Shown here: positions 18,213 to 24,494 of the stretch, one piece after another
Numbering within the stretch: the first letter of the stretch is position 1
How the letters are laid out: each line of letters starts with the position of its first letter
Origin: Chloracidobacterium sp.
Lineage (GTDB): Bacteria; Acidobacteriota; Blastocatellia; Pyrinomonadales; Pyrinomonadaceae
Direction: 5' to 3'
Assembly: GCA_016720705.1 (NCBI GenBank)
Contig: JADKKB010000007.1
Span: 124,001-188,000 of the forward strand
DNA length: 64,000 nucleotides
Notes under the pieces: generated by a model
Seen by the model: only the letters and a program-made list of their open reading frames with translations
The model's database searches: none
Told to the model about the DNA's origin: nothing
Made by a program: the position numbers and the translations under genes

Positions 18213-18866
18213 AGTCTGCGGAGCAGACGAAATAACTTTAGCTACACATGCAGCCGAAGGCGGAATGTGTGGTTGGGCAAATATACAACCCCAAGCGTGT
18301 GGAACACGCGAGATCGACATATGTCGCACACTCATTTCCTTTACCACATCGTTTTTGGAACAAAGGATCGCATACCTTTGATCGCGGAATCCTGGGAGAC
18401 CGAACTACACAAATATCTCGGCGGCATCATTAAGAATCATGGCGGCGAAGCGATTGAAATTAATGGAATGCCGGAACATGTTCATCTGCTTGTACGTTTG
18501 AAACCTCTACCGCCTTTTCCTGACTTTATGCGGGAACTAAAAGCAGGCTCCTCTAAATGGGCGAAAAGACACCAACCTAAGTTTTCATGGCAGAGGCGTT
18601 ACGGCGGATTTACCGTTAGCGAGTCCGCATCCGAAGCTGTTCGAAAATATATCAGAGATCAGAAAGAGCATCATAAACACAAGAGTTTCGAAGTCGAATA
18701 TAAAGAATTGCTTCGCCTGCACAATGTCGAGTTTGACGAGCGGTATTTATGGGATTGAGGTATGTATGCCGCGTGTTCCACACGCTCGGTCGATCTCCGG
18801 CCATAAACCCCACGTTTCGCTTCGCTCCACATGGGGCTAAAGTTATTGGCGTCTGCTCCGCAGACT
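18213..18866. mobile_element. REP-type element carrying a RAYT transposase
   Basis: A Y1 transposase is flanked by long, imperfect inverted repeats. Outer arms: 18213-18242 and 18836-18866, matching over about 28 of 31 positions and each containing a GTCTGC-GGA-GCAGAC hairpin (18214-18228 and the complement at 18851-18865). Inner arms: 18295-18318 and 18771-18796, each containing a GCGTGT-GGA-ACACGC hairpin (18295-18309; complement 18771-18785). Between outer and inner hairpins each side has a third stem-loop around GCCGAAGGC or GCGAAGC, whose arms differ in sequence between sides but keep pairing. This is the layout of REP/BIME units that RAYT enzymes mobilise. It lies just after pntB. Confidence 0.8.
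18321..18758 (+). CDS. REP-associated tyrosine transposase (IS200/IS605-like Y1)
   Basis: 145-residue HUH-superfamily single-strand DNA transposase. The metal-binding HUH motif is His53-Val-His55 in MPEHVHLLVRL; the nucleophile is most likely Tyr110 in VRKYIRDQKEHH. The opening THFLYHIVFGTKDRIPLI and the WQRRYGGFTVSES segment are typical of the family, as is the short length. An upstream in-frame start (18267) would place 18 extra residues over the left hairpins, so the ATG at 18321 is preferred. All residues needed for activity look present, so the element may be active. Its hairpin arms flank the gene on both sides. Confidence 0.88.
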   Translation: MSHTHFLYHIVFGTKDRIPLIAESWETELHKYLGGIIKNHGGEAIEINGMPEHVHLLVRLKPLPPFPDFMRELKAGSSKWAKRHQPKFSWQRRYGGFTVSESASEAVRKYIRDQKEHHKHKSFEVEYKELLRLHNVEFDERYLWD

Positions 18867-18980
18867 GAATCCATCTCGCTTGCTCGGCGGTCATTACGGC
18901 GCAATGGGCTTCGTCCGCAAATCCGCACGCAAATCCGGCCTCACCAAGAAAAAGAAAACCCCGTAGTTTTCGATACCTAT

Positions 18981-19020
18981 CGTCGTTGATAATACCGAAG
19001 TTGGTGTATTATCAACGACG
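18981..19020. terminator. Perfect 15-bp stem-loop between RAYT element and ferredoxin operon
   Basis: CGTCGTTGATAATAC (18981-18995) and its exact complement (19006-19020) enclose a 10-nt loop. It lies 12 bp past the stop of the minus-strand ferredoxin gene and could end that transcript, although no clean U-run follows on either strand. A protein-binding dyad is the alternative. Confidence 0.5.
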
Positions 19021-19031
19021 TTTCGCATTTA

Positions 19032-19538
19032 CTAATTGGACGTTTGGAGAACTTTGTCCGTTCCCGTGTCACTGATTGCTCCTACGGGGCAACCATTCAT
19101 CGCCTCCCGCAAGTCGTCAACTTCTTTGGGGGTTTCCGGCTGACGGTAAACGTACGCTGTGTAATTCCCGTCATAGTCTTCTCGACAAATATTGTTCGGA
19201 GCTTCGTATGAACACGAATCACAGGACACACACGTATTTGCATCTATCCAGTATTTGCCGGGGACTTGCTTCGGATGGAGCGTTGGCACAAATATCGACT
19301 CGTAAGGTTCTGCTTTTATGCGCCAGCCTTTGCGACAAATCACATATGCGGCCCCTGCGGAAAGCGGTGCGGCAAGCACTCCGAGAAATAATCCGATCTC
19401 AGTACAACCAGCCTGAGTGAAGAAGTCCGGTTTGCACTGGCCGGAGTAAAGAAAAGGTGCCACTAAAACGCATACACACAACGTCAGTAGCACCGCTATC
19501 GCCGCAATCACCAATGAACTCAGCACAGATCTTTGCAT
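19032..19538 (-). CDS. Membrane-anchored ferredoxin-like protein
   Basis: 168 residues. Two transmembrane helices (about 8-30 and 44-66) precede a soluble C-terminal domain with a single iron-sulfur motif: CVSCDSC at about 103-109, then a distant Cys-Pro in MNGCPVGAIS near 148-156. This is the CxxCxxC...CP pattern of one-cluster 4Fe-4S or 3Fe-4S ferredoxins; an extra Cys lies in APNNICRED. It would present an electron-transfer domain at the inner membrane. GAGGTGA about 8 nt upstream marks the start and lies in the 12-bp gap after the preceding thioredoxin-like ferredoxin gene, so the two are one operon. I do not recognise this membrane-ferredoxin fusion as a named family. Confidence 0.75.
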   Translation of the reverse strand: MQRSVLSSLVIAAIAVLLTLCVCVLVAPFLYSGQCKPDFFTQAGCTEIGLFLGVLAAPLSAGAAYVICRKGWRIKAEPYESIFVPTLHPKQVPGKYWIDANTCVSCDSCSYEAPNNICREDYDGNYTAYVYRQPETPKEVDDLREAMNGCPVGAISDTGTDKVLQTSN

Positions 19539-19550
19539 TTCCCACTCACC

Positions 19551-19952
19551 TCAGTCTTGATCTGTTGGAATTTCCATCAACGCCAGCCTTTTGACCACAT
19601 TTCCCTTCTCAAGATGTTCTTCGATGATCTCGGGGACGTCTTCGGGCATTACTTGTCCGTACATTGTGCCGTCGGGGTGGACCATAACGGCGGTGCCGAT
19701 CGAGCAGAATCCGATGGAGCCGCATTCGGTGAGGACGATCTCGCCCATCGGGTTGCGACCTTTCGATTCTTTGCCGTTTCGCAAGCTTTTTTCGGTTAGG
19801 ATCCGATCGAATTCCGCCATTACCTTCTGTCCGCCGACTGCCGAACAGGATTTGCCCGTGCAAACAAATACCTGCCTTTTGATCCGAGCCTTGAGCATCG
19901 GGGCGAGCTTTTCGAGTTGCTCGCGGTCTTCAATAAATTTCGGTTTTCCCAT
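19551..19952 (-). CDS. Thioredoxin-like (2Fe-2S) ferredoxin
   Basis: 133 residues, cytosolic. The pattern CTGKSCSAVGG (Cys31 and Cys36) followed by CGSIGFCSIG (two further Cys near 77 and 83) is that of the thioredoxin-like [2Fe-2S] ferredoxins related to the NuoE subunit and to Azotobacter FeSII. These proteins bind one 2Fe-2S cluster and move or protect electrons. HPDGTMYGQVMPEDVPEIIEEHL is the typical C-terminal helix-strand. It is the first gene of a two-gene operon with the membrane ferredoxin, which suggests they exchange electrons; the partner enzyme is not visible. Confidence 0.85.
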   Translation of the reverse strand: MGKPKFIEDREQLEKLAPMLKARIKRQVFVCTGKSCSAVGGQKVMAEFDRILTEKSLRNGKESKGRNPMGEIVLTECGSIGFCSIGTAVMVHPDGTMYGQVMPEDVPEIIEEHLEKGNVVKRLALMEIPTDQD

Positions 19953-20040
19953 ACATATTTATTTTGCCACGCCGTACGCAAATTCACATCCGACGCGCGT
20001 TCAATTATGTTAGAATTTCATCAAAGCGGACGCGCGGAAA

Positions 20041-21693
20041 ATGGCTGTCGGAATTATCATTCACATCGCTGTCGGGACAGAAAAACGCACAGAATTTTTC
20101 TCCCAAGATAGGATCAGGATCGGGTCAGACGAAACCTCTGATCTGCAGATACGTTCGCGCCTTTCGGATGCGGCGGCGGTCTGGTTCGAGATCGAAAACA
20201 CCGACGGCGTGTACCGCGTCATCGAGTTTGACCCTTTGCTCGAACTTTCGATCAACGACAAACCCATCCGGCGTTATATTGCCGTAAGCGACGGTGACAT
20301 TGTGAAGGTCGGCGAATCAGACGTATCATTTGCTTTCTTTTCGCTCGAAAACAAATCGGCGCTGATCACGACCAATCGGGACCAACCATTTATCTCACGC
20401 TTTATCGAGGACGCCGCGATGGAGTCGGCATCTTCGGCTAAACGCGATGACGCCAAGGCTTTCTTACGCGAATTCTCGCGTGAATTGATGCGTGAGGTGT
20501 CGGTCACCACTAAGCTCATCACGCTCGTTCTTATCGTTGCATTTCTGACGGGGCTCTTTTACATCGGCTTTGCCGTGAATCGCGAACTCCGTGAGAGCCG
20601 CAAACAGTCCGAACAGCAGAGCGATATCATCCGAAAGCTTGAGGCAAAGCTCGGCCAGACGAACGACCAACTTGGCCAACTCGATAAGACCAATAAGGAC
20701 CTGATAAAGACCGTCTCGCTAGCCCCGAATCTGAGGGTCGAATATGGTGGCGCGGTTTGTCTGGTCGTCGGCGTCTATGACCTCGTTGATAAACGCAGCG
20801 GCAAGGTGCTGCGTTATGCCGATCCGCAGGCCTTTCGCCCCAATCCATACGAACCGAACCAATCGGAAGACCCGTCGGCGCCACCGATCTCGCCCGCTAT
20901 CGGGCTGACGACCGAAGGCAACGGTTCGCCGGTAGAATACGACTTTATCGGCACGGGCTTTTACGTCGGCGGCGGATATATCGTCTCAAATCGCCACGTT
21001 ATGCAACCGTGGGAAGAAGACGACCAGGTCAAGCAGATGATGGCTATCGCAAATGGCCGTGCTCGTGTAAAGCGCCTTGTCATCTATTTCCCAAATATCG
21101 CCCAACCCTTTCCGTTAAAGGTCAAAGAACTTGGTAATCGTGAGGATATTTCGATCAGTATGATCGATCCGACATCGCTTCCGGCCGCGTTTCCGGTGAT
21201 CCCGATCGACGTCGATACCGATTCGGCGGCGATCGGCAAAACGGTGGTGACGATGGGATACCCGAGCGGACCCGACCGCCTGCTGGCGATGGTCGATGAC
21301 GACGAAGCTAAGTCGATAAATTCACGATTTGGCAACTCGCGGCAAAATCTGATCAACTTTCTGGCTCAGTCGCAAAAAATAGTACCGCTCACAACGCAAG
21401 GTGCGATCACCGACCTCGACGCTAAACGCATTGTCCACGATGCCAAGACGGCCGAGGGCGGTTCCGGTGCTCCGCTGTTTGGGCAATCAGGTAAGGTCAT
21501 CGGTGTGAATTTTGGTATTTTTACTGAAAACACTGCAGCGAATATGGCTGTACCGATAAGGTACGCGGTCGAACTGCTCAGAAAGGCGGGTTGGAAAACA
21601 CCCGAAGAGATCCAGAAGGAAGCCGACTCTGACTCGCACCCCACATCAACGGATTCAAATGCGAATACCGCCGCGTCCGGAAAGCCACAATAG
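20041..21693 (+). CDS. FHA-like / transmembrane / trypsin-like serine protease protein
   Basis: 550 residues in four parts. Residues 1-105 resemble an FHA domain (RIRIGSDETSDLQI, then YIAVSDGDIVKVGESDVSF) but lack the Ser-x-x-His phosphothreonine pocket. A transmembrane helix lies at about 158-183. A coiled coil follows at about 185-225. A trypsin-like domain fills 230-520 with His319 (NRHVM), Asp369 (REDISIS) and Ser475 (GGSGAP), a complete DegP-type triad. There is no PDZ domain. Topology puts the FHA-like part in the cytosol and the protease in the periplasm. The C-terminal 25 residues are Ser/Asp/Asn-rich. It stands between divergent and convergent neighbours as a single gene. Possibly a membrane signalling protease; that is inference. 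Confidence 0.85.
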   Translation: MAVGIIIHIAVGTEKRTEFFSQDRIRIGSDETSDLQIRSRLSDAAAVWFEIENTDGVYRVIEFDPLLELSINDKPIRRYIAVSDGDIVKVGESDVSFAFFSLENKSALITTNRDQPFISRFIEDAAMESASSAKRDDAKAFLREFSRELMREVSVTTKLITLVLIVAFLTGLFYIGFAVNRELRESRKQSEQQSDIIRKLEAKLGQTNDQLGQLDKTNKDLIKTVSLAPNLRVEYGGAVCLVVGVYDLVDKRSGKVLRYADPQAFRPNPYEPNQSEDPSAPPISPAIGLTTEGNGSPVEYDFIGTGFYVGGGYIVSNRHVMQPWEEDDQVKQMMAIANGRARVKRLVIYFPNIAQPFPLKVKELGNREDISISMIDPTSLPAAFPVIPIDVDTDSAAIGKTVVTMGYPSGPDRLLAMVDDDEAKSINSRFGNSRQNLINFLAQSQKIVPLTTQGAITDLDAKRIVHDAKTAEGGSGAPLFGQSGKVIGVNFGIFTENTAANMAVPIRYAVELLRKAGWKTPEEIQKEADSDSHPTSTDSNANTAASGKPQ

Positions 21694-21726
21694 AAGTGTC
21701 GCAGTTCGCACTAATCGCTTTCTCGA

Positions 21727-23403
21727 TCAGGGCTGTTCGCCGCCACTACTTCTAACCGGCTTCACGCTGACCTGATTTCTGGAGTTAATTGTCGTCTGCT
21801 CGGCCATTAAGAGTGTCTCGCCGCAATTTTCGTCGGACTCACTCTCAGCATCTTCGGGTCGATGACCCGGCAAGAAAAAGACGACAAACAACCCGACGAC
21901 ACACACGCCCGCACCAACTATAAAGACCGGTTGCATCGCCGCCGCCATAGAATCTTGGAGAACGATCAAAATATCGTCGGGTACGCTAGCCCTTGCGGCC
22001 GGGTCGATCAATGCACTCGGATTCGACGCAAAGCGTTCGGCCTGTTCGGCGGTCAAAAGGTGCTCAGCACCGCTGGCCGCGGCCCTTAGCTGGGACGCAA
22101 GCCCTGCCGTCAAAACTGCTCCCATTACGGCAACTCCGATCGCTCCGCCGATCGCCCTGGTAAATTGGTTTAGTGATGTGGCGACTCCCAATTGCGTACG
22201 TACGACGGCCTGCTGTACGGCGATCAATAGTGTCAGCATCGTCAGCCCCAGCCCGGAACCGATCATCATCAGGTAGATATAGAGCCAAAAAGTGGCCGTT
22301 TCGCGATGAAATGTGGAGATCAGCACAAATCCGGCGGTCATTGTCAGAAAGCCTGCGATCACCATTACACGATATCCGACCCGCAAGAGAATTCGGCCGC
22401 CGATGATCGACATCAGGACCCAACTCAGCATCAGCGGTGTCAGCAGCGAACCGGCCTTGGTTGCAGTCATACCGAGTGCTCCCTGAGCAAAAAGCGGTAT
22501 AAATGAAATTCCGCCGAACATCGCAATACCGGCTAAGAATCCCGCGGTGATCGAAACAGATATCGTTCGATTGCGAAACAAACGAAACGGAATGATCGGA
22601 TCCGTCGCCCGCATTTCGAAGAAAACGAATAGAGCAAGCAGGCTAATGCCGCCGGCTATCGTCAACAAATTTAACGGTGCAAGGATGGTCTCGAGTGTCG
22701 ACCCGCCCTCGACCAGTGACAGCATCAATAGGCTGATCGCCCCCATCAGGGTCGCCGCACCGAAATAGTCGATCGATGGCCGTTCTTCGAGTTTAGGTTC
22801 TTTAAGCGACAGTCCGATGATGAGTGCAGCCAGGATCCCGACCGGGACGTTGATAAAAAACACCCAACGCCACGATATCTGGTCAGTAACAAATCCACCG
22901 ACCACCGGGCCGACAATGCTTGAGAGTCCCCATACACCGCTGAAATAGGCCTGCATCTTGGCTCGCTCTCTAAGCGTGAAAATATCACCGATGATCGTCA
23001 TCCCGAGCGGCACCAGAGCTCCGGCGCCGAGCCCTTGGATCGAACGAAATATGATCAATTGAGTCATCGACCCCGCGAACCCGGAAAGCAGTGTACCAAG
23101 CAAAAAAATGCCGATGCCCACCTGATAAAGCAATCGGCGGCCGTACAGATCCGACAATTTGCCCCAGACCGGAACCGTGACCGTCGAGGTGACCAGATAT
23201 GCCGAAAATACCCAACTGTAATAACTGATCCCGCCCAGTGCGGCGATAACGGTCGGCATCGCGGTCCCGACGACCGTAGCCTCGAGAGCGGCGATCGCCA
23301 TACCGGTCATAACACCGATCGTCACTGCCCAACGCCGACGAGGAGACATCTGCAGACGCGGGAGGTCGTTATCTATAATTTGCTTTGAATATTTCGCCGG
23401 CAT
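21727..23403 (-). CDS. MFS multidrug exporter, DHA2 (EmrB/QacA) family
   Basis: 558 residues, about 14 transmembrane helices, the DHA2 topology. Motif A appears as GKLSDLYGRRLLYQ near 80, and the antiporter motif C region is GWR-like: SSIVGPVVGGFVTDQISWRWVFFINVP near 155-180. The C-terminus is a polar tail of about 50 residues. Such exporters use the proton gradient to expel drugs or lipophilic compounds. The start codon overlaps the stop of the acyltransferase gene upstream (TAATG arrangement at 23401-23405), so the two are co-translated. Coupling to an acyltransferase hints at lipid or siderophore export, but no substrate can be named. Confidence 0.88.
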   Translation of the reverse strand: MPAKYSKQIIDNDLPRLQMSPRRRWAVTIGVMTGMAIAALEATVVGTAMPTVIAALGGISYYSWVFSAYLVTSTVTVPVWGKLSDLYGRRLLYQVGIGIFLLGTLLSGFAGSMTQLIIFRSIQGLGAGALVPLGMTIIGDIFTLRERAKMQAYFSGVWGLSSIVGPVVGGFVTDQISWRWVFFINVPVGILAALIIGLSLKEPKLEERPSIDYFGAATLMGAISLLMLSLVEGGSTLETILAPLNLLTIAGGISLLALFVFFEMRATDPIIPFRLFRNRTISVSITAGFLAGIAMFGGISFIPLFAQGALGMTATKAGSLLTPLMLSWVLMSIIGGRILLRVGYRVMVIAGFLTMTAGFVLISTFHRETATFWLYIYLMMIGSGLGLTMLTLLIAVQQAVVRTQLGVATSLNQFTRAIGGAIGVAVMGAVLTAGLASQLRAAASGAEHLLTAEQAERFASNPSALIDPAARASVPDDILIVLQDSMAAAMQPVFIVGAGVCVVGLFVVFFLPGHRPEDAESESDENCGETLLMAEQTTINSRNQVSVKPVRSSGGEQP

Positions 23404-24284
23404 TAGTTTGGTACTTCAAATTCGGCCCGATCTTTGTCAGCAAGCTCGCTTATCTTGGCCATCAGTCGGTCCGATATCTCTTTGTGGGTTCGCAATCGGT
23501 CTGTTTTGGCGTAAAACTCGCTGAGATCCACTTTTTCACCAAACCAGATACGCACCTTTTCACCGCCGGTCCAGTTTCCAAATATCTGCTTCGGGAGATC
23601 GTTGCCGAGGCCCGCGATAAATACGGGTATCACTTGCGGTCTGGCTGAGTAAATAACCTTGCCGATACCGGGTTGTGCGGGCAAAAATTCGTATGGCCCG
23701 CCGGTTAGGTTCCGCTTCCCTTCGGGGTGAAAACCAATGACGTGGCCGGTGCCGCTCTGGCAAAGCTGAACGAGCCTTCGCATCGAGTACTTGTCGAATT
23801 CGCGTTTAACTGCCTCGCGTTCCTCACGGAAAAACGGAGGATACATCGAAAACCAGCCCATAACGAGGTTAACAACCCAACCGAGCGGGCTGGTATAAAA
23901 GAATTTGGCCCTGACCGGAAAATACAGCGTGATCGGGCGCCGCATTCGTCGAAAGAGCACGCTCGACACCGTGTACATATCAAAAAATGAACGATGATTA
24001 GCGACTAGCACCAGCGGGACTTCGGGATCGGCATCTTCCACGTTTTCGAGGCCGAAAACGTTCATAAGATTGTAGGTCGCAAGGTAGATCCAAAGCGATC
24101 CGATATGTCGCTGACCGAATGTCATCAACCGTTTCCAACGGCCAAGATTCATACGGTGTGTCAACCAAAACCCGGCACGATCGACGGTACCGATCGCCCC
24201 GATCTCGGCCGGTTCCGGCACAAGCGGAGCCATTTCGGCCGCAGGCATCTTTTCCAAACTGGTATTTTCGCTGATCGGAGCCAT
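23403..24284 (-). CDS. plsC: 1-acyl-sn-glycerol-3-phosphate acyltransferase-like protein
   Basis: 293 residues with the PlsC acyltransferase fold. The catalytic HX4D motif is NHRSFFD, followed about 75 residues later by FHPEGKRNLTGGPYEF (the EGxR-like acceptor site) and then PQVIPVFIAGLG. The family transfers an acyl chain to lysophosphatidate in phospholipid synthesis, though many PlsC-like proteins act on other lipids. The N-terminal 60 residues before the domain are longer than the E. coli enzyme. A TTG six bases upstream is possible; the ATG at 24284 is preferred. It is translationally joined to the downstream exporter. Confidence 0.85.
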   Translation of the reverse strand: MAPISENTSLEKMPAAEMAPLVPEPAEIGAIGTVDRAGFWLTHRMNLGRWKRLMTFGQRHIGSLWIYLATYNLMNVFGLENVEDADPEVPLVLVANHRSFFDMYTVSSVLFRRMRRPITLYFPVRAKFFYTSPLGWVVNLVMGWFSMYPPFFREEREAVKREFDKYSMRRLVQLCQSGTGHVIGFHPEGKRNLTGGPYEFLPAQPGIGKVIYSARPQVIPVFIAGLGNDLPKQIFGNWTGGEKVRIWFGEKVDLSEFYAKTDRLRTHKEISDRLMAKISELADKDRAEFEVPN

Positions 24285-24494
24285 ATGCAAAGCGTAAGTT
24301 TAGCACCCTTGAGGCTGACAAAAAACCCGATACCCATTGATTTTTGTGGACTTTTTACTCAGATTCTAATACGATATTCCGATAATTAATTTTGACACTA
24401 CAATCTACAAAGCTCTAGTAATCAGAACGTTTTCGCCATCCTCCGACTCGAGTGTCGGCATTGTTACTGCAAAATCACTAGCTACTTTAAATTT

